A DNA stretch of 37,776 nucleotides from Candidatus Hydrogenedentota bacterium (GCA_026415215.1 JAOAHN010000081.1:1-37776); one strand, 5' to 3'. Counted from the first letter of the stretch, positions 1 to 7,957 are shown. Numbers and translations are program-made. The notes: a model not told the origin generated them from the letters alone.

Positions 1-1
1 G

Positions 2-151
2 TTGCTAAATGAGATACCTGGGTTGGAAAAGGCTACAAGTGAATATCTTGCAGAGTGGATTGCCCAGAAACTTTTTGATTGGGGGTGTTTACCCAATGTT
101 GTAATTATTCAGGAGACATTGACTTCTTCCGCTATATGGAGAAAGAAATAG
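2..151 (+). CDS. queD: 6-carboxytetrahydropterin synthase / PTPS family, C-terminal part
   Basis: Only the last 49 codons are in the window; the reading frame is open at the left edge and ends with TAG at 149-151. The visible part reads LNEIPGLEKATSEYLAEWIA, later ETLTSSAIWRKK. This matches the C-terminal signature of the PTPS/QueD family (LN-x-IP-x(4)-PT-x-EN, then ET-x(2)-SxA), including the Glu of the E-T motif that holds the pterin ring. QueD makes 6-carboxy-tetrahydropterin for queuosine/7-deazaguanine synthesis, but some PTPS paralogues serve biopterin or folate pathways and the zinc-binding N-terminal half is not visible, so the exact reaction is unproven. The gene converges on the minus-strand polyferredoxin 72 bp downstream. 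No clear terminator is seen in that gap. Confidence 0.75.
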   Translation: MLNEIPGLEKATSEYLAEWIAQKLFDWGCLPNVVIIQETLTSSAIWRKK

Positions 152-223
152 TATTAATGTTTTTAGTTTTGGTTCTTAAAATGTGAGATTTGCGAATATT
201 TCCAATATATAGTTTCGGGGAAG

Positions 224-1867
224 TTAGTAAAGGTTGTCTGAGGGAAGTATGGGTTGATTATTAGAGTTTCGGGATTCATTTGCACAGGTAACTCTAATTG
301 CCGCTTTGTCTTGGAATACGCATGACCACTCACACATTCCACAACCTATACACAGATTAGCATCAACTTCCGGTTGTTTTATTTTGACTACTTCACCATT
401 TCTTAATGTTATTTCTCTTTCTACTAAATAGATTGCTTTGGGAGATAAAGGACAATGTTCCTCACAAACTATACATTCCCTACCATAAGAGTAAGGTATG
501 CATCTACCTTTGTCGAAGGTAGCTAAACCGATTTTGGTTTTTTGTTTTTCTTGTAATGGCAAGTGCTGGATTGCTTTTGTGGGACAAATTTTCCCGCATA
601 GATTACAGTTATATAGACAGTAACCGATCTTCGGAACTAATTTGGGTGTCCATAGCCCTTCCCAGCCAGCTTCTAACCCAGTGGGTTGCAATCCATTAGT
701 CGGGCAAGCACGCATGCATGCTCCGCATTGGATACATCTCTGTAAGAATTCTTTTTCAGACCTTGCTCCTGGGGGCCTTATAAGAAATTCCGGAAAAGGT
801 TGTCCTCCTTTGGCTTGAGGTTGAACTTTGAATCCGAGCATTCCGACTGCACCTGTAGCCATCGCAGTTACAACCATACGGCGGGGATAATCAATTTTTC
901 CTGTTGGTATTGTCTTGAGACCAGGTATATTAAATTTAAAGTTGATAGAACCTGATTTACAGGATTCGACACAATTCCAACACACAAAGCACTCTGTAGG
1001 AAGCCAGTTTCCCCTTTGGTCAGGCTGTGCTCCGGCAGGACATGCTTTACTGCACAATCTACAATTAGTGCAGGTAGATTCGTCGTTGAATAGCCTTAAT
1101 ATTGGTTTTAGGGAAATTAAACCGAGTAATCCTCCTAATGGGCATATATATCTACACCAGAAACGCGGTCTTATGAAGTTCAATCCAGTGACTAATAATA
1201 GGGTAATGAATAGAAGAGTGCCTTCAGTGTAATAGGGGCGTTGGGTCATTTTGAATACATAGTTTCTTAAGAAATTGCGGACAGGTTCCGAAATGTAAGT
1301 TAGGTGGAATCCCAAAATATTAGGGTCTTTTTGATAGATTAGGTTACTTATGTCTTCAGACGCTACTTGAAATGCAGGAAAAACACTTGTTGTAAGGGTT
1401 CTGTAAAAGAAAGAAAAAGGGTCTAATATTCCGAACCACTGGGTGCCAAAAATACTCATTCCTAAAAAAAGAAAGAAAATAAAATATTTCGTTCTATGAG
1501 CGATAGAGCGGGATTGATAATCCTTTTTCTTTTTTACCGAGTTTGCTATCCAACTAAAAAAGGTATGGTATGCACCGAAAGGGCAGAACCATCCGCAAAA
1601 TACTCTACCTAATAAAATTGTTATGATCAGAGTTATTATCCACCAGTATGAAAGGGACTCTAAACTCCATGTAGAGAGAGAGGTAAGAAGGAAAATTAGG
1701 GGATCGAGATCAAAGAAAATGTTGTAAATTTTCAGATATTCATCTTCTTCTTTTATAAAATGGAGTTTCCAGACGAAATAAATAAAAATGAAGAAAAACA
1801 AAAGTTGTGATACTCGCCTTATCCACTGCGTAGCTGAAGAGTTTTTTTTCTTTTTCATCCGATGCAA
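224..1867 (-). CDS. Membrane-bound NapH/CcoG-like polyferredoxin with extra ferredoxin domains
   Basis: A 547-residue protein. The N-terminal half has several membrane segments (about 20-35, 55-85, 128-145, 216-232) and two NapH-type motifs, GRVFCGWFCPFG (87-98) and WCRYICPLGGLLGL (237-250). Cysteine clusters for [4Fe-4S] centres follow: CTNCRLCSKACP (266-277), CFVCWNCVESC (293-303), CIQCGACMRACP (378-389), CNLCGKICP (421-429), CIVCEEHCP (465-473) and CIGCGMCEWSC (506-516). A twin-Arg plus hydrophobic stretch (YPRRM, 327-331, then about 15 apolar residues) sits between the NapH-like and NapG-like halves, so this looks like a fusion of membrane and extracytoplasmic ferredoxin subunits. The likely role is electron transfer from the membrane quinone pool to periplasmic Fe-S centres; the partner is unknown. 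Translation may start at TTG (1867) or at ATG (1858), three codons in. The DUF362 gene ends 5 bp upstream of the TTG, so the two are probably co-transcribed. Confidence 0.85.
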   Translation of the reverse strand: MHRMKKKKNSSATQWIRRVSQLLFFFIFIYFVWKLHFIKEEDEYLKIYNIFFDLDPLIFLLTSLSTWSLESLSYWWIITLIITILLGRVFCGWFCPFGAYHTFFSWIANSVKKKKDYQSRSIAHRTKYFIFFLFLGMSIFGTQWFGILDPFSFFYRTLTTSVFPAFQVASEDISNLIYQKDPNILGFHLTYISEPVRNFLRNYVFKMTQRPYYTEGTLLFITLLLVTGLNFIRPRFWCRYICPLGGLLGLISLKPILRLFNDESTCTNCRLCSKACPAGAQPDQRGNWLPTECFVCWNCVESCKSGSINFKFNIPGLKTIPTGKIDYPRRMVVTAMATGAVGMLGFKVQPQAKGGQPFPEFLIRPPGARSEKEFLQRCIQCGACMRACPTNGLQPTGLEAGWEGLWTPKLVPKIGYCLYNCNLCGKICPTKAIQHLPLQEKQKTKIGLATFDKGRCIPYSYGRECIVCEEHCPLSPKAIYLVEREITLRNGEVVKIKQPEVDANLCIGCGMCEWSCVFQDKAAIRVTCANESRNSNNQPILPSDNLY

Positions 1868-1872
1868 AGGGA

Positions 1873-2805
1873 CTACACTATGATTTCTTGAAATTTAAGT
1901 TTGTTTTTGTAATCTATCTGGCCTAATCCGGAGTCGTAAGCTTTTTTCACCGTTCCAATCTGATTAGGATTGTAACCTAATATTTCAGCTCCGAATGCGT
2001 CAAGTGCAACGATGTCAACTGATGCTGATACTATATTCATTCTTTTCACATCTTTCAGATCCCCACCTTGCGGACCGTTTGCAGTTAGAACTCTTATTGC
2101 ATCAAGTATAGATATTTTAGGCTTCATATACGCTGTAATATCTTTTATGCAGGTTGGTAGGTCTTGGTGAAACATTCGTCGATTTTCGATTACACCCATG
2201 TAGTTTTTCATTGCCAAGGTTACTGTAGTGGCTGCGTGATGCTTTGCTACCGGGACACTAATCACTAAGTCACACTCGATGATTTCCGGATAGATTGGTA
2301 TCTTCTTAACCCTTTCACCATTGATGTCTATTTCTCTGAACCTGCTTCTGTCTAAATATACTATTTCTGCTCCCAGCTCTTTTGCTACTTCTTCAATACC
2401 ACTTCTCGGATAGGATTTTGTAGCATCATTTACGGTGTTGTCACCGATTTTAACCTTTTTGGCTCCAGCGTTAAGGCATAGCTCTATTAATGCGCGAATT
2501 ACATCAGGATTTGTATTCGCAGCTTGCTCCGGGGTGCGGTCCCAAGCTATGTTTGGCTTTATCCAAACTATGTCACCTCTTTTTACAAATCTTTCCATTC
2601 CACCTAAGGCTTCAATGGCTTTTTTAGTAAGTTTATCCGCAATTTCTTTTGTTGGTTCCTCGGGAATGGGGTCTCCTTTCCACTTACAAACGACCATGTC
2701 AAGCGGAGTATTTTGTTGTGCGGAAGCCTCAGTTTTACTGAGAGCTATTGCACCTGCTATAGTTGTTGATTCTAATAGGAATTTCCTTCGTGTTAACTTT
2801 CTCAT
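1873..2805 (-). CDS. Tat-exported DUF362 domain protein
   Basis: A 310-residue protein with a Tat-type leader: LTRRKFLLE at 4-12, then a short hydrophobic stretch ending near ASAQ (27-30). The rest is a DUF362 domain, recognised by KPNIAWDRTPEQAANTNPDV, by the region around GDNTVNDATKSYPRSG, by the lysine/histidine segment VAKHHAATTVTLAMKNYMG and by DIVALDAFGAEILG near the end. DUF362 proteins often carry or sit beside ferredoxin domains; here the ferredoxin function is supplied by the polyferredoxin gene just downstream. Their biochemical reaction is not established, and none is claimed here. The start is fixed by AGAGGAG at 2813-2819, 7 bp before the ATG. Leader and partner suggest an extracytoplasmic redox or metal-related role. 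Confidence 0.85.
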   Translation of the reverse strand: MRKLTRRKFLLESTTIAGAIALSKTEASAQQNTPLDMVVCKWKGDPIPEEPTKEIADKLTKKAIEALGGMERFVKRGDIVWIKPNIAWDRTPEQAANTNPDVIRALIELCLNAGAKKVKIGDNTVNDATKSYPRSGIEEVAKELGAEIVYLDRSRFREIDINGERVKKIPIYPEIIECDLVISVPVAKHHAATTVTLAMKNYMGVIENRRMFHQDLPTCIKDITAYMKPKISILDAIRVLTANGPQGGDLKDVKRMNIVSASVDIVALDAFGAEILGYNPNQIGTVKKAYDSGLGQIDYKNKLKFQEIIV

Positions 2806-2846
2806 ACCGTTATCTCCTCTTGTTGCAGTGCAAATTTGTTAGGTTA

Positions 2847-2852
2847 ATTATA
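2847..2852 (-). promoter_or_regulatory. Possible -10 element of the DUF362-polyferredoxin operon
   Basis: Read on the minus strand this is a perfect TATAAT, 41 bp upstream of the DUF362 start codon, giving a leader of roughly 30-35 nt. I could not find a convincing -35 hexamer at 16-18 bp, so the call rests on the -10 and its position only. Confidence 0.4.
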
Positions 2853-2919
2853 CTAAAAATCAACGAAGTTTCATCTATTTTGTTAGACGGAATTACTATG
2901 TTTATTTTTGGGTTTGTCC

Positions 2920-3867
2920 TCAAATTTCAGGTTGTTCTTTAAATTCTTGATAAAACTTTCTTCCCATATATTCAAAATCAATACGCATATTAGGCCATAT
3001 ATGGGGGGCATTGTCCTTTATGATTAATTCATGTTTCCAGTTTTGAATATTAAGTTTTTCGGCAAATTTTTCTGATTGAGAATAAGGGACGATTTCGTCT
3101 TTGATTCCATGGAAAATTAGAGTATAAGGAGGGGACTTGATTCCTGATAACTCAAAGTAATAGGGAGATATTTCCTTTAATCTTTCTTCAATCTGATCGC
3201 TCGGAATAGAAGCCTCTTCCTCGTAGAACCCTTTCCTTCTTACAAGCCTTGTTAATATACGGGAGAGTTCGGGGATTTTTGATTTTTGGTAGAGTGCGAG
3301 TAGGTCGAAGGGGACAGCATAGAGAGCCATACATCTTATAGCATTAAACTCACTGTATTTTTTCACAACTGTATTAGAAACTAACTCAAATGTTAAGTAA
3401 AGCGAGCAGGTAGCAAGGTGTCCACCAGCAGAGATTCCTATTATTCCAAGGGAATTAGGTGAGATTTTAAACTTATTTGCGTTTGTTATCACGAACCTAA
3501 TAGCTGATTGGACATTTTTTATCATTTGTTTTGCACTGAAAATTTGTACTGATCCAGGGGAAACCGCGAAGACTGTATAACCTTGTTTGCATAATACATC
3601 GTATACACCTATACCGACATGTTGCACAAATTGGTGCCTATCTGAGAACCATCCATTCGCCACTATATCGATTATCCCGAAACCATTTATTTCCTCTTTT
3701 GGTAGAAAAACATCCATAAAGAGCCCTACGCCATAAGCTTCAGCGTATACTATGTGGGGGTAATAGAAGAAATTGTTTTCAGTCCTTGGTTTTATGTTTA
3801 ATTTGCTTGCAGGGTTGTGAAGCTCTTCTACAGGTCTGACAATATAACCTTTATAAGGTTCTTCCAT
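2920..3867 (-). CDS. Alpha/beta hydrolase (carboxylesterase / S9-like)
   Basis: A 315-residue protein without an obvious signal peptide, so probably cytoplasmic. The nucleophile elbow is GISAGG (in LGIIGISAGGHLA), typical of the hormone-sensitive-lipase/BD-FAE type esterases. The acid residue is probably the Asp in HGIKDEIVPY and the histidine the one in NAPHIWP near the C-terminus, giving the expected Ser-Asp-His order. The usual HGGGW oxyanion motif is replaced by VANGWFSD, which is unusual. Substrate cannot be read from the sequence; small ester, acyl-peptide or kynurenine-formamidase-type activities are all possible. The start ATG has GAGGAG about 12 bp upstream, a rather long spacing, with AGGT closer. 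It is transcribed in the same direction as the DUF362 pair but is separated from it by 114 bp with its own -10, so it may be a separate unit. Confidence 0.8.
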   Translation of the reverse strand: MEEPYKGYIVRPVEELHNPASKLNIKPRTENNFFYYPHIVYAEAYGVGLFMDVFLPKEEINGFGIIDIVANGWFSDRHQFVQHVGIGVYDVLCKQGYTVFAVSPGSVQIFSAKQMIKNVQSAIRFVITNANKFKISPNSLGIIGISAGGHLATCSLYLTFELVSNTVVKKYSEFNAIRCMALYAVPFDLLALYQKSKIPELSRILTRLVRRKGFYEEEASIPSDQIEERLKEISPYYFELSGIKSPPYTLIFHGIKDEIVPYSQSEKFAEKLNIQNWKHELIIKDNAPHIWPNMRIDFEYMGRKFYQEFKEQPEI

Positions 3868-3973
3868 TTATTTACCTGCTCCTCATTTGTGGTGTGTGTA
3901 AGTGCTTTATTAGAATATTTTTCTATATTGTTTGATAAGAATTTTCTTGTTCTTGATCTCACGGAAGTAAAAA

Positions 3974-4054
3974 ATGTCTTTAATAATTTTAATGCTTACC
4001 TCTGTATTATCCAAACTTGGAGAAGCTCAAACTAAAATTCCACTTATTGCATAG
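3974..4054 (+). pseudogene. Signal-peptide-like start of the next gene, ending in an in-frame TAG
   Basis: A 26-codon reading frame starts at ATG 3974 with GGAAG 5 bp upstream. It encodes a hydrophobic leader (MSLIILMLTSVL, then SKLGEAQ) and stops at TAG 4052-4054. It is in exactly the same frame as the 701-residue gene that continues downstream, and that gene has no good start codon or Shine-Dalgarno sequence of its own. The first upstream in-frame stop is TAA at 3968-3970, so this ATG is the first possible start. The simplest reading is that the protein originally began here and that a nonsense change, or a base-call error, created the TAG. Chance alignment is possible for so short a segment. 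The leader lacks the usual positive residues before its hydrophobic core. Confidence 0.5.
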
Positions 4055-4093
4055 ATCTCTATAGATCGTCCACTGTTCATATTTAATTGTGAA

Positions 4094-6199
4094 TTGCCTA
4101 CTTCGGATTCAGAACAAGCTAAAGAAAAAGTGAATAATCAATGGAATTCATTGAAGGATAAACTTAAGCCTTATTCAGCTCTTCAGATAACCTTTTTGGG
4201 AGAATTTCTTCAGGATTTAGGTAAGGTTGAAGATTTCCTTACAAATATCTTTGCCCAAAATAAAATTCCATGTGTGTTGAGAATTGACTTAGGTTTAAGC
4301 AGGGAGTTTCTTCCCGAAGTCCAAGAAGTGTCCGCGTTATTTGCTCGTTTTTCTAACCTTTTGGGTGTGACTATATCTAATTTTTCATTAAATCTGTATC
4401 CTTCCTCAGATAGGACTATTTATCCTGATTTTTATCAGGTTGATTGGGTTTCTTCTCTAATAAGTACCGCCTCGAAGTATGGTAGATTTGTATTTCTGTC
4501 TATGAGTTCGGTGGAATTGGTACGGTTGCTATCGCATCCGAAAGCTGAAGAGCTTCTTAAAGTATTGAAAAATAACTTGGAGTATGTCATCCCAGGTTAT
4601 TCTTTTGATGGTTATTTTTCTCCTATTGGTTTAGGTTCCATTTTGGGTTTTTACTTGGGTGAGTATGTGAACCGTATAGGAGTTGAGTGCGGTTCTCATT
4701 GGTATAATCAAAGTTATTTGGTGCGACCTTGCATCATTGGTAAGGTGCCTCCCGGTAGCAGAAGTATTTATACTCCTTTGTATAGGGTAATGATTTTAGA
4801 AGGAGTTTTAGTCGGCGCAACGGTTTATCTATTCCCAGACGAGGAGTCGCTCTGGGTGGGTAAAGACACTTTTCAATGGAATCAAGCGATTGAACCTACT
4901 CTTACTCAAGTAACTAATTTAGGCCTAATACCCTCAAAAGAAATAATCCAGAAGAGGGTGAAAATTGGCTATAAATGTTTCCCAGCGGGGTCAGCCCAGG
5001 AGTTTTGGAAGCTTGGGGAGACACTATTTCCGCAGTTTGGATCTGGGATGATGGTAAAGGTTATATACGGGTCTAAAGAATCCCACAAATTACCGGATGT
5101 TGTACCTGAAATAGGCTATAACTATATACTACCCTTATTTCCATATAGCGCGTTGGCTGGGGAAAATATTGATATAGAGTTTGTGGGTTATCAGCCTAAT
5201 TTCCCGGAGTGGAACTGGTCTTATGTTTCTGAGAAAGCATTTAGGTCTGTAGGGGAGGGTTCTGCCTTTATAACATCCATAGGCAAGTATTTGTTCGTGT
5301 TTAATTCTTCAGAGCATCAATTTCAATTGCAATCATATAAGATAGTTCTACCATCGCCTGTAAGAAGGTTTACAGCTTCTCGTTTTGAAGGTAATAAGAT
5401 TCAGCTAAAATGGACTTTTAGAGAGGGTGATGTTTCCTACCAGGTCTATCGAAGATACCCTCCCAGTGAGAACTATGAGCTTTTGAGTCGAGGGATAGAG
5501 AATCCTCAGTGGGAGGATACTTTATCGGACATCTCTCGTTCAGTAGGGTATTCAGTTACTGCTTTGACTACTGAGACAGAGGTCTTAGAAGATGTTGTAG
5601 GTCCTGGGGAGTATGAGGTATTTAGTCTTGTAGAAAGTAGGATAGCTGAAGAAGTAGTTATGTTACCTGAGATGAATTTCGCTGAGAGTGTTCCTATAAT
5701 AAAGCATCCTGAAGAGGTAGACTTAGCTTGTCCTGACCCTGTTACCTCTCTTGGGAGTACTGAGGAGCAAGAAATTGCCCGCGAGATTGAGAGACTCCTT
5801 TCTGCTATGGAGACTGCGATTGTTAGGAAGGATGTAGATGCAATATGTGCTCTTTTCTCTCAAGATTACAAAGATTCTATGAGTAGTGGGATCGGTCACA
5901 TAAAGTATATGTTGGTTTCATTCTTTAATTTGGTACCTTATCCTAAATTTCTGTATCAAATAAGAAACTTTAACTTTGAGAAAAGTGAAAGCGGAGATAC
6001 TGTTGTCCGCACTCAAATATTTATGAAAGTAGTAGGTTTTAGAATATCAGATTCATTGGGAATAAAATCTGCAATTCAAATGGAACTTGGTCCGTCGGAG
6101 GATGGGGAAGTAACTCTTTCTTGGTGTAGGCAGAATTCTTTGTGGATGATCAAGTCCTCAGATAAGAGCCCTTTTAATTTACTTGAGCTGAATCCCTGA
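4094..6199 (+). CDS. Large protein with barrel-like, Fn3-like and NTF2-like domains (hypothetical, start disrupted)
   Basis: A 701-residue frame from TTG 4094; the frame is open back to 4055, just after an in-frame TAG, and a leader-like segment precedes it (3974-4054). No Shine-Dalgarno supports the TTG. Residues about 15-410 alternate hydrophobic beta strands and helices with scattered aromatic patches such as GVECGSHWYNQ and FDGYF, resembling the TIM-barrel region of glycoside-hydrolase-like proteins, although I cannot point to catalytic carboxylates. Residues about 425-500 look like a fibronectin type III domain (KIQLKWTF, YQVYRRYPP, GYSVTAL). An acidic linker follows, then residues about 557-701 look like an NTF2/SnoaL-type domain (helical start, DAICALFSQDYKD, ending with strand LSWCRQNSLWMIKSS). 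It is probably a secreted or envelope protein. Function unknown. Confidence 0.65.
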   Translation: MPTSDSEQAKEKVNNQWNSLKDKLKPYSALQITFLGEFLQDLGKVEDFLTNIFAQNKIPCVLRIDLGLSREFLPEVQEVSALFARFSNLLGVTISNFSLNLYPSSDRTIYPDFYQVDWVSSLISTASKYGRFVFLSMSSVELVRLLSHPKAEELLKVLKNNLEYVIPGYSFDGYFSPIGLGSILGFYLGEYVNRIGVECGSHWYNQSYLVRPCIIGKVPPGSRSIYTPLYRVMILEGVLVGATVYLFPDEESLWVGKDTFQWNQAIEPTLTQVTNLGLIPSKEIIQKRVKIGYKCFPAGSAQEFWKLGETLFPQFGSGMMVKVIYGSKESHKLPDVVPEIGYNYILPLFPYSALAGENIDIEFVGYQPNFPEWNWSYVSEKAFRSVGEGSAFITSIGKYLFVFNSSEHQFQLQSYKIVLPSPVRRFTASRFEGNKIQLKWTFREGDVSYQVYRRYPPSENYELLSRGIENPQWEDTLSDISRSVGYSVTALTTETEVLEDVVGPGEYEVFSLVESRIAEEVVMLPEMNFAESVPIIKHPEEVDLACPDPVTSLGSTEEQEIAREIERLLSAMETAIVRKDVDAICALFSQDYKDSMSSGIGHIKYMLVSFFNLVPYPKFLYQIRNFNFEKSESGDTVVRTQIFMKVVGFRISDSLGIKSAIQMELGPSEDGEVTLSWCRQNSLWMIKSSDKSPFNLLELNP

Positions 6200-6205
6200 A
6201 TTATT

Positions 6206-6224
6206 AGGATTGTGTTTCTATCCT
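6206..6224. terminator. Weak hairpin between convergent genes
   Basis: AGGAT and ATCCT form a 5-bp stem around a 9-nt loop in the 43-bp gap between the convergent genes ending at 6199 and 6243. Only a short T-rich stretch follows. It may serve as a bidirectional terminator, but the stem is short. Confidence 0.2.
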
Positions 6225-6242
6225 TTGATTTGGTTGGTCTCT

Positions 6243-7265
6243 TTACTTCAATTTTTTGCAAAATTTTGCGAGTTCTTTATAAAAATATAGGTCTTCATAT
6301 TTATGCAGTCCACACAAAGCTTTGGAAGATACCTCCATACCTTCTTCACTTATGATCGCAATTGGATTGAGCCCTGCTAAAATTATTAAGCCTGTTTTTC
6401 CTTGAGGGACGGGGACATCAAGAACAGGTTGGTTTGGTTCTCCAAATGTTAAAATACCACCAAGAAAGCAGTCATTTGCCTTTTTTGCCAATTCTCTCGC
6501 TTTGTTTATTGCTATTGATGGTATCTCTCTGAAACTTGCTCCTAATAAACCATTCCCACTTGTTACGCATTTCCATATACTCGTCATTTTTCCTCTTATG
6601 AAAATTTCAAGGGGGTCTATTGTAGTACCTTCATAATTTATTAACTGTGTAAATCTTTTCGGTTTTCTATTCTCTAGTTCAAGCAAGCAACCATATCTTG
6701 AAGTCATGTGTACATGGTTCTTCAGAAAAATTCCATTCAGAGTAACGCTACAAACAGTTCCGATCCCAACATGCTCTGGCGGAACTTTAAAATTTCCAAT
6801 TTTTTCATTTTCATTTGCAAAAGTTATTAGTTTCCCCATGCCCAGATTTTTTTCAAAGGCTCGGAGAATCTTTTGAACAATATCAGGAGTTAGGTATTTT
6901 TTTTTCACTGCACTTACATTGAGTATAATGCTCCCTTTTTTAGTCTCCAAGTTGAAGTCCATCTGGTATGATAGCTCTTCTATCTTGGATGAGATAAACC
7001 CAACTTTATCTATTACAACGGCAGATTCAATTTCTTCTATACCTTTTTCTGTAATAATTCTTCCTTTGCGCCCTATACTCTTAGTAAGATTTAACCTATC
7101 TGTAATTTCCAGATATACCCTAACGGCTCTGTCTGTTAAGTTTATTCCTTGTAATCTTAGAAGATCTGATATTTTTTCACTTCCCACTGGTTCATCAGCG
7201 TTAGCTAAAACTTGGAGAATTGCGTGGAGTTGTCTTTTCACCTTTATCTCACGGAAACTTTTCAT
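6243..7265 (-). CDS. nrpR: NrpR-like transcriptional regulator (winged helix + NrpR regulatory domain)
   Basis: A 340-residue protein. Residues 5-75 form a winged-helix DNA-binding domain (LHAILQVLANADEPVGSEKI, LTDRAVRVYLEIT). Residues about 85-325 are one NrpR (DUF128) domain: EHVGIGTVCSVTLNGI, then TSRYGCLLELENRKPKRFTQ, then EGTTIDPLEIFIRGKMTS, then ASFREIPSIA, and GLIILAGLNPIAIISEEGME near the end. In methanogens NrpR represses nitrogen-assimilation genes and is released by 2-oxoglutarate; this protein has the single-domain architecture. Whether the bacterial member senses the same ligand is not shown here. AGGAAAGAGAG sits just upstream of the ATG. It lies 185 bp downstream of the DUF151 gene on the same strand, and no nitrogen-metabolism gene is adjacent. 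It ends convergent to the 701-residue gene, 43 bp apart. Confidence 0.85.
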   Translation of the reverse strand: MKSFREIKVKRQLHAILQVLANADEPVGSEKISDLLRLQGINLTDRAVRVYLEITDRLNLTKSIGRKGRIITEKGIEEIESAVVIDKVGFISSKIEELSYQMDFNLETKKGSIILNVSAVKKKYLTPDIVQKILRAFEKNLGMGKLITFANENEKIGNFKVPPEHVGIGTVCSVTLNGIFLKNHVHMTSRYGCLLELENRKPKRFTQLINYEGTTIDPLEIFIRGKMTSIWKCVTSGNGLLGASFREIPSIAINKARELAKKANDCFLGGILTFGEPNQPVLDVPVPQGKTGLIILAGLNPIAIISEEGMEVSSKALCGLHKYEDLYFYKELAKFCKKLK

Positions 7266-7411
7266 ATCTCTCTTTCCTCAGACCTTTATTATGAATTAGA
7301 AAGGCGATTCTCAAATTCTATTTCTATTTAGATTTAGTTTACGAAGTTTCTTAAGTTTAATTGAGGATGGTGAAGGAAGAAATATACAAACTCCTAAATT
7401 ACACTTGTTAC

Positions 7412-7444
7412 AACAAATAGAGGGTCTCATAAGAGGGATTTGTT
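7412..7444. repeat. Inverted repeat between the DUF151 gene and nrpR
   Basis: Perfect 7-bp arms (AACAAAT at 7412-7418, ATTTGTT at 7438-7444) flank a 19-bp spacer that contains AGAGGG twice. It lies 6 bp past the stop of the DUF151 gene and 147 bp before the NrpR-like start. There is no T-run, so it is not a standard terminator; an operator or mRNA-stability hairpin is possible. Confidence 0.35.
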
Positions 7445-7450
7445 ATAAGG

Positions 7451-7957
7451 TTATTTATCTCCTTCATCTTCCTCCTCGTCAAAATCTTCATCTAAATCTT
7501 GGTAATGTTCTTCTTGGCTTTCTTCTTCTCCCCCTACTCTTATCTCTATTTCTCTTCCTGCAATTTCCATAACTTCTTCATCTACAAATATGGGACATCC
7601 TACCCGTAAGGCCACTGCTATGCTATCACTTGGTCTCGCATCTATTTTGAGTATTTGTTCCACTTGGCCTTCAGCGTTTCTTTGTTCTATATTCATATGG
7701 GCAAAAAAGGTTTCGTTCTCCAGCTTATATATTACAATATAATTTAATCTTGCCCTGAGCCCAGCAAGAATGTTGCATATTAAGTCATGTGATAATGGTC
7801 TTAGGGGTTTTTCTCCTTTCAAAGCTAACTCGATGGAGTAACCCTCTGAAGTTCCTATTAATATGGGAAGTATCTTGTTGTCAGATTGAAGAAGCACAAC
7901 TGCAGTATCTCGTGTATTTGGGGACATTGTTACTGCAAGGACCCTTGCTTCTAACAT
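7451..7957 (-). CDS. Bifunctional nuclease family protein (DUF151)
   Basis: A 168-residue protein of the DUF151/BFN family. Diagnostic segments are LPILIGTSEGYSIELALKG, RPLSHDLICNIL, the strand FFAHMNIEQ, and IDARPSDSIAVALRVGCPIF followed by EEVME. Family members have been reported to have DNase/RNase activity, and some occur as a domain in clp or UVR-containing proteins. Here the domain is followed by a 20-plus residue tail made almost only of Glu and Asp (about 145-168) instead of a UVR domain. The protein is probably cytoplasmic. The start is supported by AAGGT 8 bp upstream of the ATG. It sits between tadA and the NrpR-like gene in a same-strand series with gaps of 73 and 185 bp, so co-transcription is possible but not evident. 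Confidence 0.85.
   Translation of the reverse strand: MLEARVLAVTMSPNTRDTAVVLLQSDNKILPILIGTSEGYSIELALKGEKPLRPLSHDLICNILAGLRARLNYIVIYKLENETFFAHMNIEQRNAEGQVEQILKIDARPSDSIAVALRVGCPIFVDEEVMEIAGREIEIRVGGEEESQEEHYQDLDEDFDEEEDEGDK

Noticed and set aside
915..1232. 105-codon plus-strand frame opposite the polyferredoxin
   Set aside because: It lies wholly antisense to a well-supported Fe-S protein and has no recognisable domain or ribosome-binding site.
3817..4035. 72-codon plus-strand frame overlapping the alpha/beta hydrolase start
   Set aside because: It overlaps the hydrolase gene antisense, has low-complexity content and is in a different frame from the leader at 3974.
3974..6199. Pyrrolysine or other genome-wide reassignment of TAG as explanation of the interrupted gene
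   Set aside because: DUF362, ychF, gltA and the queD fragment all end in TAG at the expected family length, so TAG is a working stop here.
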